DNA of 64,000 nucleotides from JADJLQ01 sp044227925 (GTDB lineage: Bacteria; Bacteroidota; Bacteroidia; Chitinophagales; Saprospiraceae), in contig JBGAVW010000008.1 in the NCBI GenBank assembly GCA_044227925.1, positions 58,855 to 122,854 of the forward strand. The letters are read 5' to 3'. A program made the position numbers and the translations under genes. Shown here piece after piece: positions 9,733 through 19,358 of the stretch. Under the pieces are notes generated by a model. That model was not told the DNA's origin and made no database searches. It saw only the letters and a list, made by a program, of their open reading frames with translations. Each line of letters starts with the position of its first letter. Position 1 is the first letter of the stretch.

Positions 9733-10392
9733 ATGTTTTTTCGTAGTCTTATTGTCTTTGTTTTCAGCATGATATGCCTATCAGGTTGGGGCCAAGCCGA
9801 TTTAAGATTTGGTACAGGAGTGTTTTTTGGATATAATTTATCTCAAATAGATGGCGATGACATGCAAGGCTACGACCTTCCTGGGATGAATTTCGGAATC
9901 AGGGGGATCACCTACCTTTTACCAAAACTGGAATTTCACACGGAACTCAGCTTTTCTCAACAAGGTAGTCAATCAAAAAATTTTAGTGGAAACATCAAGG
10001 CGGGTCGACAGTTAAAACTGGATTATGGGGGGATTAGTGGCATTATAGCAATTAATGATTGGTTTCATCCGGTAAAGGAATATTATAGATTTCAATTGAC
10101 GGGTGGCGTATCATTAAAAAGAGTGATTAAAACCAGTATAAAAGATGAATCAAGAAATAATGTACGATCGACTAATTTCAATGAAATATTCCCTTATATG
10201 GAATCTACCGACTTTGCGATGATACTGGGAGCTAATTTTAAGCTAATAAAAAATTTGGGATTATCATTCCGATACAACCGATCTCTCAATAAAATATTAG
10301 ATGCAGATAAAGTGCAGATGTATTTTGAGAAAAAACAATTGTATTCCATGAAAGGGTATTTCCTTTCGGCAAATGTTTTTTACCACTTTTAA
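9733..10392 (+). CDS. Outer membrane beta-barrel protein (PorT-like family)
   Basis: The 219-residue product has a Sec signal peptide (cleavage near LSGWGQA) followed by alternating beta strands such as LRFGTGVFFGYNLSQIDGDD and GMNFGIRG, and ends in an aromatic residue (FYHF), the usual barrel end signal. This is the pattern of small PorT/OmpW-like barrels common in Bacteroidota. No specific function can be assigned. It stands alone on the plus strand and its last four bases overlap the end of the convergent rbfA gene. Confidence 0.78.
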   Translation: MFFRSLIVFVFSMICLSGWGQADLRFGTGVFFGYNLSQIDGDDMQGYDLPGMNFGIRGITYLLPKLEFHTELSFSQQGSQSKNFSGNIKAGRQLKLDYGGISGIIAINDWFHPVKEYYRFQLTGGVSLKRVIKTSIKDESRNNVRSTNFNEIFPYMESTDFAMILGANFKLIKNLGLSFRYNRSLNKILDADKVQMYFEKKQLYSMKGYFLSANVFYHF

Positions 10393-10775
10393 TTTAAAGA
10401 CTCGCTTTCTGTAGATTTGGGTTGAATGGTTTCCAATTTTTTAAACAATGCATCTACCCGGTACATCTCATCCAATGTATCGTCTATAAAGTATTCAAAC
10501 AAAGGCATCCTTCTGAGATGCTTTTTCAGTCTTGAATACATAGCTTGTTTTAACCTGTGATCGTGTTCCCGAATGAGTAAAATTACAGCCTCTTTTTCCT
10601 CGGTATTGTATATACTTAGATAAATACGGGCCAGTTGCAAATCGGACGACACTTTTACCGATCCAACTGTGACCAACGGTTGTTTGCCATAAATATATAA
10701 TCCCTCTTGCTGTAACACAAAAGAAAAATTTCTTAAAATAAGTTCTGCTACCTGCTGCTGCCTTTTAGATTCCAT
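10389..10775 (-). CDS. rbfA: Ribosome-binding factor A
   Basis: RbfA binds the small ribosomal subunit late in its assembly. I start it at the ATG at 10775, giving 128 residues beginning MESKRQQQVAELILRNFSFV; the frame continues upstream but runs through the promoter. Family features include the KH-like core with VTVGSVKVSSDLQLARIYLS and the segment LRRMPLFEYFIDDTLDEMYR. A promoter with good consensus lies just upstream. The gene is divergent from alaS and shares a 126-base control region with it. Confidence 0.9.
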   Translation of the reverse strand: MESKRQQQVAELILRNFSFVLQQEGLYIYGKQPLVTVGSVKVSSDLQLARIYLSIYNTEEKEAVILLIREHDHRLKQAMYSRLKKHLRRMPLFEYFIDDTLDEMYRVDALFKKLETIQPKSTESESLN

Positions 10776-10803
10776 GAAATTTAATCCCTTTAATTGAATG
10801 GCA

Positions 10804-10832
10804 CAAAGATACGAGAAATAAAATCTGACCAA
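10804..10832 (-). promoter_or_regulatory. Bacteroidota-type promoter of rbfA
   Basis: Read on the minus strand, TTG (10830-10832) is followed after 18 bases by TATCTTTG (10804-10811), matching the phylum consensus TTG-N19-TAnnTTTG. The start codon is about 29 bases downstream of the -7 element. Confidence 0.6.
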
Positions 10833-10871
10833 AGGAATACTAGATTTCACAGGGGATACCCGTCCTTTTCT

Positions 10872-10879
10872 TATTTTTG
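10872..10879 (+). promoter_or_regulatory. Possible -7 element for alaS
   Basis: TATTTTTG fits the TAnnTTTG -7 consensus and lies 21 bases before the alaS ATG. No TTG is found at the expected distance upstream, so the call is weak. Confidence 0.35.
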
Positions 10880-10900
10880 CGCCTCATACCAATACAACAG

Positions 10901-13516
10901 ATGACTTCAAAAGAGATTAGGCAGCATTTTCTTGATTTTTTTAAATCAAAACAACACTTCATCGAAAGTTCAGCACCCATAGTGATTAAAAATGACCCTA
11001 CATTATTATTTACTAATGCAGGAATGAACCAATTTAAGGATCTCTTTTTAGGCAATAAACCGGTGGTATATCCCAGAATCGCGGATACTCAAAAATGCCT
11101 GCGAGTATCGGGTAAACATAACGACCTGGAAGAGGTGGGACTGGATGGCTATCATCATACCATGTTTGAAATGTTAGGCAACTGGTCTTTTGGCGATTAT
11201 TTTAAGAAAGATGCAATAGATTGGGCATGGGAATTGCTGACCAAAGTATATGGGATCGATCCGGATAGAATGTATGCCAGTATTTTTACTGGTGATGAAA
11301 AAGAAAAGTTGGCTCGTGACCTGGAGGCAGCTGATTTATGGAAACAACATTTACCTGAAGAAAGAATCATACTAGGATCTAAAAAAGACAATTTCTGGGA
11401 AATGGGAGATACTGGTCCATGTGGTCCCTGCTCTGAAATCCACGTAGATATCCGGTCCGAAGAAGATAGAAAAAAAATCCCGGGAAAGGACCTGGTAAAC
11501 CAAGGGCATCCGCTGGTGATTGAGATATGGAATCTGGTGTTCATACAGTTTAACAGGAAAATGGATGGAACACTGGAAGAATTACCTGCTAAGCATGTAG
11601 ACACCGGTATGGGTTTTGAACGCTTATGTATGGTATTGCAGGGAAAGACTGCTTCTTATGATACAGATGTATTCAGCTCGCTGATAGCCTTTACTGAAAA
11701 ACATAGTGGTATAAAATACACCAATCAATACAGTATTGAAGCTAAGTCTGATATGGCCATGAGGGTTTTGGCAGATCATATCAGAGCTGTTTCATTTACC
11801 ATTGCAGATGGAGAACTGCCAAGCAATTCCGGAGCAGGGTATGTAATCCGCAGAATATTGCGCAGAGCCGTGAGGTATTATTATACTTTCCTCAATATAA
11901 AACAACCTTTCTTTTATAAACTCGTGGGAGTACTTGCCAGCTATTTTGAAGGTGTATTTCCGGAGTTGACACTTCAAAAGGAGTTTGTAGCCAAAGTAAT
12001 AGAAGAGGAAGAAAAGGCATTCCTGCGCACATTAGATGCCGGGCTGAAAAGATTGGAAGTGCTTACCAACACTGGAGAAAAAATCAGTGGTGCTGCAGCT
12101 TTCGAGCTTTTTGACACGTATGGTTTTCCATTTGATTTGACCCGACTAATTTGTAGTGAAAGAAATACGGAAGTAGATGAAAATGGATTTCAAACCGAAT
12201 TAGAAAAACAAAAAGCACGGTCCAGAGCAGCGGCTGTAACAGAAACCGGGGATTGGATAGTCTTGCAAGAAGGCCAGACCAGATTTGTAGGGTATGATCA
12301 ACATGAAGTTGCTGGGGTAAAAATACTTAAATACAGAAGCGTTAAGTCAAAAGATAAAACCGAACATCAATTGATATTGGACACTACCCCATTCTATGCA
12401 GAAGGTGGAGGACAAGTGGGCGACACAGGAAAACTGGAAACTCCAAATGAGACTATTCGTATTACCAATACAAAAAAAGAAATAGACCAGGTTTTACATT
12501 ACGTAGATGCCTTGCCTACGGTACCGGAAGCTTCGTTTTATGCAGTGATAGATAGTGACAGGAGAAGATTAATAGAAAACAATCATAGTGCCACGCATCT
12601 ATTACATGCTGCACTCAGAAAAGTGTTGGGTGACCATGTACATCAAAAAGGGTCTTTAGTAAATGACCAATACCTTCGATTTGATTTTTCGCATTTTCAA
12701 AAAGTCACGGATGCAGAAATAGAAAGAATAGAACAGCTGGTGAATGAAAAGATAAGACAAAATATAGCCCTGGATGAAAAAAGGAGTATTCCAATAGCGG
12801 AAGCTCAGCAAGCCGGGGCAACCATGTTATTTGGTGAAAAATACGGGGAAAAAGTAAGGATGATAACGTTTGACCCATCGTATTCCCGTGAATTATGCGG
12901 AGGGTGTCATGTAAAAAATACTGGAAAAATCGGATTAATTAAAATATCCAGCGAAGGGGCGGTCGCTGCTGGCGTGCGTCGCATCGAAGCTATTACTGCT
13001 GATGCCGTAGAAAAATATATAGCATCACAGGAAAAACTACTTGCTGACATCAAATTGTCCTTAAAGAATCCAAAAGATTTATTGATGGCTGTAAACCAAT
13101 TAATAGATGAAAATAAATCTTTAAAATCGCAGCTAAATACTTACCAGGAAAAAGAAATCGCGGATTTGCGAGTAAGCCTTAAATCGAGGATCAAACTGCA
13201 AAACGGCATCCATTATTTAACGGCTAATTTAGGCCATATGGAAGAAAAAGATGCCAAGACATTATCTTTCCAATTGGAAAAAGAAATAGGCAATGCATAT
13301 ATCCTTTTTGGATTTGAACAAAATGGCAAACCAATGTTGATGCTTCAACTTTCCCCTTCGCTGGTAGAGCAGGGTATGAATGCAGTGCAAATCATAAAAG
13401 GGCTTGCCAAGCATATCCAAGGAGGAGGGGGCGGCCAACCCTTTTTTGCTACTGCCGGTGGCAAAATGATGGAAGGCCTGGATAAAGCCATTGCCGAAGC
13501 ATCGCAGGCAGATTGA
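10901..13516 (+). CDS. alaS: Alanyl-tRNA synthetase
   Basis: AlaRS charges tRNA-Ala in the cytosol and clears mischarged species. The 871-residue product (start ATG at 10901, MTSKEIRQHFLDFF) has the class II catalytic core with LLFTNAGMNQFKDLFLG and GCYHTMFEMLGNWSFGDYF-like motifs, the GGGQVGDTG motif of the second domain, an editing domain with the zinc motif HSATHLLHAALR plus CGGCHV, and the C-terminal oligomerisation domain ending with GGGGGQPFFATAGGK. Length is normal for the family. A TTG 24 bases upstream is open in frame but the ATG fits the conserved N-terminus. Confidence 0.97.
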   Translation: MTSKEIRQHFLDFFKSKQHFIESSAPIVIKNDPTLLFTNAGMNQFKDLFLGNKPVVYPRIADTQKCLRVSGKHNDLEEVGLDGYHHTMFEMLGNWSFGDYFKKDAIDWAWELLTKVYGIDPDRMYASIFTGDEKEKLARDLEAADLWKQHLPEERIILGSKKDNFWEMGDTGPCGPCSEIHVDIRSEEDRKKIPGKDLVNQGHPLVIEIWNLVFIQFNRKMDGTLEELPAKHVDTGMGFERLCMVLQGKTASYDTDVFSSLIAFTEKHSGIKYTNQYSIEAKSDMAMRVLADHIRAVSFTIADGELPSNSGAGYVIRRILRRAVRYYYTFLNIKQPFFYKLVGVLASYFEGVFPELTLQKEFVAKVIEEEEKAFLRTLDAGLKRLEVLTNTGEKISGAAAFELFDTYGFPFDLTRLICSERNTEVDENGFQTELEKQKARSRAAAVTETGDWIVLQEGQTRFVGYDQHEVAGVKILKYRSVKSKDKTEHQLILDTTPFYAEGGGQVGDTGKLETPNETIRITNTKKEIDQVLHYVDALPTVPEASFYAVIDSDRRRLIENNHSATHLLHAALRKVLGDHVHQKGSLVNDQYLRFDFSHFQKVTDAEIERIEQLVNEKIRQNIALDEKRSIPIAEAQQAGATMLFGEKYGEKVRMITFDPSYSRELCGGCHVKNTGKIGLIKISSEGAVAAGVRRIEAITADAVEKYIASQEKLLADIKLSLKNPKDLLMAVNQLIDENKSLKSQLNTYQEKEIADLRVSLKSRIKLQNGIHYLTANLGHMEEKDAKTLSFQLEKEIGNAYILFGFEQNGKPMLMLQLSPSLVEQGMNAVQIIKGLAKHIQGGGGGQPFFATAGGKMMEGLDKAIAEASQAD

Positions 13517-13529
13517 GTCGACCTTTGGT

Positions 13530-13964
13530 TTACTTTCGCTTACTTTTAAAAAATCGTTGCAGCAATACTTTTGCATCTTCTTCCATAAGACCATATTCCA
13601 ATTTAGTTTTTGGATGTAGTATATCCTTACCGTATTTCATAAATCCATATTTATCATCGGCAGCCCCATATACAATTTTTCCTATTTGTGCCCATCGTAA
13701 AGCACCCGCACACATCACGCATGGTTCGAGTGTTACAAACAGTGTACACTCATCCAAATATTTTGCCCCCAAAAACTCACAGGCCGCTGAAATAGCAATC
13801 ATTTCTGCATGAGCCGTGACATCGTATAAATGTTCGGTTTGGTTATACCCTCGGCCTATAATTCTACCATCACAAACAATGACAGCACCTACCGGCACTT
13901 CGTCTTTTTCAAACGCAAGCATTGCCTGCTCCATAGCCCGCTCCATAAAATAAGTAGATTCCAT
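13530..13964 (-). CDS. tadA: tRNA adenosine(34) deaminase-type cytidine/adenosine deaminase
   Basis: The 144-residue product has the zinc deaminase signature: HAEMIAI (the His ligand and catalytic Glu) and PCVMCAGAL (the two Cys ligands), with VPVGAVIVCDGRIIGRGYN in front. TadA converts adenosine to inosine at the wobble position of tRNA-Arg. Related deaminases such as guanine deaminase share these motifs, but the length and the stretch RWAQIGKIVYGA favour TadA. It is convergent with alaS, 13 bases apart. Confidence 0.85.
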   Translation of the reverse strand: MESTYFMERAMEQAMLAFEKDEVPVGAVIVCDGRIIGRGYNQTEHLYDVTAHAEMIAISAACEFLGAKYLDECTLFVTLEPCVMCAGALRWAQIGKIVYGAADDKYGFMKYGKDILHPKTKLEYGLMEEDAKVLLQRFFKSKRK

Positions 13965-14012
13965 ATATCAAGTACTTTCAAAATCAGGAATAGGGGCCAT
14001 GCTTGCCCAATC

Positions 14013-15593
14013 TTAGTTTTTATAATATTTATCCAAGAGTTTATACCTCTCCTCTATTGTAGAATTTTTATACATAGATTCTGTATGTATCACCATTACG
14101 GGGGTAGTGGCTTCATTGGCTTTCATCATTGGCCATTCTGGCAATCCTGTACCATTTGGATTACCGGTTTTGATAAAGTTGGCAAAATAGTTCATCATGG
14201 TTTCAGAGACTTTGTAATCATCTTTAGTCCACGCAAATGATTTTACCAGATCCAAATTGCCCATACAATATTCAATTTCACATGCATGCGGGGCACCGTT
14301 GACTAAAACAGCTTGCGGATTATCTGAAGGTGCTGGTCTGGGTTTCGAATACAAATATCGATAGGTAGGCTTTTGAGCATAATTGCGGTGCAAATCAAGC
14401 CATTTCCAGGTACTATAGGAAATAAAACGATCTGAAGCCAGGGCAGTTGCAGATTCGGAAACTTCCTGTTCAGTTTGGTGTGGATATAATTTCAATACCT
14501 CGGCATGATGGTCAGGAAAGGCCTGCTTCACTTTATTAATAAAGTTTTCAGATGTCATAGCGGCACCTTGCATAAATGCTCCACCCGGGATTTCTGCGTT
14601 GTTCCAACCCGCCAACAGAGGTACATTAGCAAACTGATTGGATTTAAATAGCTCAGGTACTGATTTGGGATAAAAATAATTGTCGACCACGGTCGGAAAA
14701 CCAAACCGTTTAGAGTCAACATAAATTTCTAATAATTCCTTTGCACTCAATGCCCTCAATGCAGCTAAACTTGTAAAGCCGGCTTTAGTTGCAAATTCCA
14801 ATCCCGTCTTTTCTGCTTCAGCTAACGAGGTAGGAAACAGAGTAGGATTGATGGCTGCCCCACTTTCCCCAATTGCTCCTGCAATTAAATTTCTGGATAA
14901 GGGTGATACCATTTGAGCTGAGACTGAAATAGATCCTGCAGATTCACCAGCGATGGTTATTTTCCTGGGGTCCCCACCAAAAGATGTGATATTCTTATTC
15001 ACCCATTGCAATGCAGCTGCCTGATCCATGAGGCCATAATTTCCTGATCCTTTATAACTGGTCTCTTTAGATAATTCCGGGTGAGCAAAAAAACCAAATA
15101 TATTCAATCGGTAATTTACTGTCACCACCACTATACCTTTTTTAGCCATTGCGGCACCATCGTATCGGGGTTCAGATCCATCTCCAGCCACGAAGCCACC
15201 TCCGTAAAAATAGACCAGCACAGGTAAATCTTTCTCATTTCGTTTAGCAGGGGACCAAACATTAAGATAAAGACAATCTTCACTTACTCCATCGGATCTG
15301 AAAACCATATCATTAAATGGAAATGCCTGAACTGCCCGGGGGCCAAATTTTTTGGTTTGTTTAATACCTGTCCAATTGGTAAGAGGTAGTGGCGCTTTCC
15401 ATCTTAAATTGCCAACAGGTGGTTTTGCATATGGGATTCCAAAATACATGGATAACCTTGATTTGGTATCATAGTTTCCTTCAATTATGCCATTTACTAT
15501 TTTTGTTTGAACAGGGAGATAATAATCCGACTGACAAGTAATAGCAAAATAAAGGGTGGTACAAAAAATGATGGATAGAACTGATCGTTTCAT
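14013..15593 (-). CDS. Secreted type B carboxylesterase
   Basis: A 526-residue alpha/beta hydrolase of the carboxylesterase type B (para-nitrobenzyl esterase) family, with a Sec signal peptide over the first 20 or so residues. Visible family marks are YFGIPYAKPPVGNLRWKAP, EDCLYLNVW, YFYGGGFVAGDG with the oxyanion glycines, the nucleophile elbow GESAGS, and the histidine region GAPHACEIEYCMGN. It probably hydrolyses esters in the periplasm; the substrate is unknown. A TACATTTG element on the minus strand at 15646-15653 could be its -7 box, but no TTG sits at the right distance. Gene order with tadA gives no functional hint. Confidence 0.92.
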   Translation of the reverse strand: MKRSVLSIIFCTTLYFAITCQSDYYLPVQTKIVNGIIEGNYDTKSRLSMYFGIPYAKPPVGNLRWKAPLPLTNWTGIKQTKKFGPRAVQAFPFNDMVFRSDGVSEDCLYLNVWSPAKRNEKDLPVLVYFYGGGFVAGDGSEPRYDGAAMAKKGIVVVTVNYRLNIFGFFAHPELSKETSYKGSGNYGLMDQAAALQWVNKNITSFGGDPRKITIAGESAGSISVSAQMVSPLSRNLIAGAIGESGAAINPTLFPTSLAEAEKTGLEFATKAGFTSLAALRALSAKELLEIYVDSKRFGFPTVVDNYFYPKSVPELFKSNQFANVPLLAGWNNAEIPGGAFMQGAAMTSENFINKVKQAFPDHHAEVLKLYPHQTEQEVSESATALASDRFISYSTWKWLDLHRNYAQKPTYRYLYSKPRPAPSDNPQAVLVNGAPHACEIEYCMGNLDLVKSFAWTKDDYKVSETMMNYFANFIKTGNPNGTGLPEWPMMKANEATTPVMVIHTESMYKNSTIEERYKLLDKYYKN

Positions 15594-15665
15594 ATGACTA
15601 TATTATTGGTCTGAGCAAAAAAACAAAAATGTTTACTAGTGATCACAAATGTACTAAATGTGCAA

Positions 15666-16139
15666 TCAGATTGAATTCAATTCTTTGGTCATTTTAAAAT
15701 TTGTAATAGGCACATGAAGTATACTTAATTGATTTTCGGAAATAAGTTTATACCCGCGTTTTACAAAAAAACCATACGCTGTCTTACTTACATCCGATTT
15801 TATCTTTTTTGCTCCCTGTCTTTTTGCTTCAAGTTCAATCTGATTTGCCAATTGAGTTGCTATTCCTTGAGATTGATAGTCTGCATGCACATACAACAAA
15901 TCGAAATAATCGATTTTATCCAATGAAGCAAATCCAACCATCGTTGAATTAATTTCACTAACCAACAAATATTGAGATCGAATTTTATCTGCCCATCTTG
16001 CTTTATTCTGCACGGATGCAGTCCACATTTCTATTTGCGGTGGTGTGTAATCCTTGCTGCACACCGCTCTGATGGTATATACAAATAAGTCTTGCATGGC
16101 TTCCAGGTCTGCCAAGGCGCCTGGTCTGATTTTAAGCAT
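15666..16139 (-). CDS. GNAT-family N-acetyltransferase
   Basis: This 157-residue protein has the GNAT fold: MLKIRPGALADLEAMQDLF at the start, the central VGFASLDKIDYFDLLYVHAD strands, and the acetyl-CoA loop YQSQGIATQL (Q-x-x-G-x-A). The C-terminal part, YGFFVKRGYKL, is typical. The acceptor substrate cannot be told. It starts one base after the end of a second acetyltransferase gene, so the two are in one operon. Confidence 0.85.
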   Translation of the reverse strand: MLKIRPGALADLEAMQDLFVYTIRAVCSKDYTPPQIEMWTASVQNKARWADKIRSQYLLVSEINSTMVGFASLDKIDYFDLLYVHADYQSQGIATQLANQIELEAKRQGAKKIKSDVSKTAYGFFVKRGYKLISENQLSILHVPITNFKMTKELNSI

Positions 16140-16140
16140 A

Positions 16141-16665
16141 TTATAAAGTTGAGGTATAGCTATACAAGTTGATCAATTCACCCGATGTCGGTAAAATAAA
16201 TTCACCATCAAAATAAAAATCCAATTTAGAGATCAAGTGCACTGATCTCTTGTTTTCCGGCAAGATCATGGCGTGTATTTTTCGAAAACCCAATTGTTTA
16301 ATTCCATAATACAGCAGGGCTTGAGCCATTTCAAAGGCATATCCCGAGCCATAATATTCCGGAAGCAAAACATATCCAAGATCAGGGTAGGTCAAAAAAT
16401 CTCTTTTCTTTAGCCCACCCGAACCAATTGCATGACCATTTGTATTTAAACTGGCATGAAATGAACCAAAGCCATGCTGTGCATAACTTTGGAGAAAATC
16501 ATTTTCAATAAATCTTTTGGCATCTTCTTCAGATTTTATATTTCGGTCAGCTATGTATTTGATATAATCGGGAGAATTTACAAGTTTAAATACAAACGGA
16601 GCATCGTCGGTATTAAACTCTCTTATAAGCAGTCTGTTTGTAGTGAGTATGATCTTATCAGCCAT
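16141..16665 (-). CDS. RimJ/RimL-type GNAT acetyltransferase
   Basis: A 174-residue GNAT enzyme of the RimJ/RimL branch. It opens with LTTNRLLIREFNTDDAPFVF, has GSGGLKKRDFLTYPDLGYVL, the acetyl-CoA region PEYYGSGYAFEMAQALLYYG, and the late motif PENKRSVHLISKLDF. Members acetylate protein N-termini or small amines; nothing shows which here. It is the upstream member of a two-gene acetyltransferase operon. Confidence 0.87.
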   Translation of the reverse strand: MADKIILTTNRLLIREFNTDDAPFVFKLVNSPDYIKYIADRNIKSEEDAKRFIENDFLQSYAQHGFGSFHASLNTNGHAIGSGGLKKRDFLTYPDLGYVLLPEYYGSGYAFEMAQALLYYGIKQLGFRKIHAMILPENKRSVHLISKLDFYFDGEFILPTSGELINLYSYTSTL

Positions 16666-16770
16666 TATCTGTTGTAACAGGTCTGGTTACTTAAATTGTA
16701 GAGAAATACTAATCTGTATTTTTTCTGTACTCTATTTAAATAATAATTTTTGCTCTACCCTACTGATACA

Positions 16771-17433
16771 TCAAATGCATTCTTTCAGCTCTTTTTCAGT
16801 ATAAGCCAGCCCGTGCGCTTTCAATACTTCTTCCGGCACCCCATTCCATTGATTAGGCGTATTCCCCTTGAATTCAAGGTCTTTGATTCCAATTGCAGAG
16901 GTAAAGAAACCGGTCATGGTAAGATTTCGCATTAGATTGAAAAAACTTACTCCTTGTGAATGCTCAGGAGCAGCTTTCAAGGGATAGGCGATTTTATCTA
17001 CCATTTCAATTTGCTGGGCCGGCGTACAATCTTTAAATGTTTTTTGATATTGATGTAAACATTGAAGATCCAGCCACCGTAGTCCACCGCGCATAGGCAC
17101 CTGATGATTGGGTTGGTCTTTTACTATAAATTCAATAAAATCTGCCACTTTAGCATCCGAGGCACTTCCGCTCTTTTCATCTTTTGGAATTATTATATCT
17201 CCTAAAATAGTAATGGTGGCAAATTCATCTTTTGTAAAAAAAGTTTTGGAAATGATCTCATTGTATCTGGCGATTTCTTCTGGAGTACGGGCCGGGCCAG
17301 CTGCAGAGGTATTCGATGGAAGAGCATTGTTATCTGAAGATTTCTGCTCTTCTGTTTTACAAGATTGCTGAATAAGAGCGGCTGCGGATAAACCTCCAAG
17401 GGCCAGTGTTTTTAATGAATCTCTTCTTTTCAT
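16771..17433 (-). CDS. Gluconate 2-dehydrogenase subunit 3-family protein
   Basis: This 220-residue protein is the small partner subunit usually encoded next to membrane-bound GMC dehydrogenases. It starts MKRRDSLKTLALGGLSAAAL, a Tat-like signal with the twin arginine and a cysteine at residue 25 (QQSC), so it may be an exported lipoprotein. The segment FFTKDEFATITILGDIIIPK and the later DLQCLHQ stretch fit the family. It follows the GMC oxidoreductase gene by 42 bases on the same strand, so the pair probably forms one periplasmic sugar or polyol dehydrogenase. Confidence 0.88.
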   Translation of the reverse strand: MKRRDSLKTLALGGLSAAALIQQSCKTEEQKSSDNNALPSNTSAAGPARTPEEIARYNEIISKTFFTKDEFATITILGDIIIPKDEKSGSASDAKVADFIEFIVKDQPNHQVPMRGGLRWLDLQCLHQYQKTFKDCTPAQQIEMVDKIAYPLKAAPEHSQGVSFFNLMRNLTMTGFFTSAIGIKDLEFKGNTPNQWNGVPEEVLKAHGLAYTEKELKECI

Positions 17434-17475
17434 AAAAAAAATTTAATAAGATTAGATACCTGCAAATAATGAGTT

Positions 17476-19218
17476 TTAAATTTCCTTTTTCTTCATTTGA
17501 TCAATGATGTATTCTGAAGTACGCATGGATAGCGCCAAAATGGTCCAGGTGGGATTTTTATCTGCTTGTGAAACAAATGATCCTGCATCTGCCACAAAAA
17601 GATTTTTACAATCGTGAGCCTGGGCATATTTGTTTAATGGTCCTTTTTTAGGATCATCCATCATACGTACTGTACCCACTTCATGAATAATACGACCGGG
17701 AGCTGCAAGTCCCCAATCGTTGGCAGCAGAATCTATACCATACGTAATGGTGGCACCCAGGTTAGTAAGTATTTCCTGGAATGTTTCCTGCATATGCTTG
17801 GCTTGCTTTACCTCAAAGTCAGACCATTTATAGTGAAAGCGTAAAACAGGAATTCCGTACTTATCTACTGTCTTAGGATCGATTTCACAGTAATTATCTT
17901 CTCTGGCCACGGCTTCTCCTCTACCGGACATACCCAGTGAGGCACCATAAAAATACCGTGCATCTTCTTTTAGTGATGCACCATACCCGCCTGCTTCTTT
18001 TTTCTTTCCATTTACTTCATATTTCCCATTGAGATTTTCCATGCCAAAACCAAATCCGTAACCAGGCATACCCATACCCCCATAATATTCTATATGATAT
18101 CCTCTTGGAAAATCAAGTTTGTCTTTTTTATTATCCAGCCACCAGGGCGAATAAATATGAGCACCACCTACTCCATCCGAATTGTATCTCTGATGATTCA
18201 TAAGTTTTGGGAACACACCACCCATATCTTTGCCGGTGGAATCATGTAAATATTTACCAACGATATTACTGCTGTTTGCCAATCCATTAGGATGTGCCTT
18301 GGATTTGGAGTTCAATAATAATCTGGCTGATTCGCATGCGCTGGCGGCCAATACCACTGATCTGGCTTTTACATGATATTCCTGCAATGTATTTTTATCT
18401 ACATACGAAATACCCGTGGCCAGCCCATTGGCATCTGTAGTGACCTCCCGGGCCATAGCATTACATATCAATTCTACATTTTTATTTTTTAAAGCAGGTA
18501 TCACAAGGCAAGAGGAAGATGAGAAGTCAGCATAATACTGACAGCCTCTATTACATTGACCGCAATAGACACATACTCCCCGTTCGTCATTTACTTTTTT
18601 GGTCAACATGGATAGCCTGGAGGGTATTACTGGTACTCCTGATTTGACTGCGGCATTTTTGATATACAATTCATGCAACCTGGGTTTTGGAGGCGGCATA
18701 AAAAAACCATTAGGATCATTGGGTAGATTTTCATTCGTACCAAAAACACCTAAAAGCTGATCCACTCGGTCGTAATAGGGTTTTATATCTTCATATCCGA
18801 TGGGCCAGTCTGCCCCTAATCCATCTTCACTATAATGTTTAAAATCACGTGGACCAAATCGAAGTGAAATTCGCCCCCAGTGGTTAGTACGGCCACCCAT
18901 CATCCTGGAACGGAACCAATCAAATTTAGTATTATTTACATGTGTGTAAGGCTCACCATCCAGTTCCCATCCGCCGTATGCAGCATCGAAATCACCAAAA
19001 TTCCGGTGTTTGGTACTGGCACCTCGCCTGGGTGATTCCCAATTCCATTTAAACTGGGTGATGTCTTTTTTGGGATCATACATAGGACCGGCTTCGAGCA
19101 AACATACTTTGAGGCCAGCGTTTCCAAGCATATACGTTGCCATACCTCCACCAGCTCCTGATCCGACTATTACCACATCATATTCGACAGGGCTTTCTTT
19201 TATTTGAAGACTTTGCAT
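17476..19218 (-). CDS. GMC-family oxidoreductase, large subunit
   Basis: A 580-residue FAD-dependent alcohol/sugar dehydrogenase. The FAD-binding motif is VVIVGSGAGGGMATYMLGNA near residue 15, with the conserved GGRTNHWGRISLRF block, and the C-terminal GMC signature HEVGTVRMMDDP and VADAGSFVSQADKNPTWTIL. A cysteine cluster, CVYCGQCNRGC, lies near residue 215; such clusters occur in gluconate-2-dehydrogenase-type large subunits. No signal peptide is visible, so export with the Tat-signal-bearing small subunit downstream is a reasonable inference. The substrate is unknown; gluconate, other sugars or cyclitols are possible. Confidence 0.9.
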   Translation of the reverse strand: MQSLQIKESPVEYDVVIVGSGAGGGMATYMLGNAGLKVCLLEAGPMYDPKKDITQFKWNWESPRRGASTKHRNFGDFDAAYGGWELDGEPYTHVNNTKFDWFRSRMMGGRTNHWGRISLRFGPRDFKHYSEDGLGADWPIGYEDIKPYYDRVDQLLGVFGTNENLPNDPNGFFMPPPKPRLHELYIKNAAVKSGVPVIPSRLSMLTKKVNDERGVCVYCGQCNRGCQYYADFSSSSCLVIPALKNKNVELICNAMAREVTTDANGLATGISYVDKNTLQEYHVKARSVVLAASACESARLLLNSKSKAHPNGLANSSNIVGKYLHDSTGKDMGGVFPKLMNHQRYNSDGVGGAHIYSPWWLDNKKDKLDFPRGYHIEYYGGMGMPGYGFGFGMENLNGKYEVNGKKKEAGGYGASLKEDARYFYGASLGMSGRGEAVAREDNYCEIDPKTVDKYGIPVLRFHYKWSDFEVKQAKHMQETFQEILTNLGATITYGIDSAANDWGLAAPGRIIHEVGTVRMMDDPKKGPLNKYAQAHDCKNLFVADAGSFVSQADKNPTWTILALSMRTSEYIIDQMKKKEI

Positions 19219-19358
19219 ATTTCAAGATTAAAAGATGAATATATGAAAGATTGTGAAATCTCAATCATTAATTTAAATCTATTTTCTAGGTATTCACCAA
19301 CCATTATTCTATTGGCCTGCAAGTATCTGATTTCCTCCATTGGAAATTGAACAGAAGA

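Noticed and set aside
11197..11604. Minus-strand open frame of 135 codons within alaS
   Set aside because: It lies within a highly conserved synthetase gene and is its antisense shadow.
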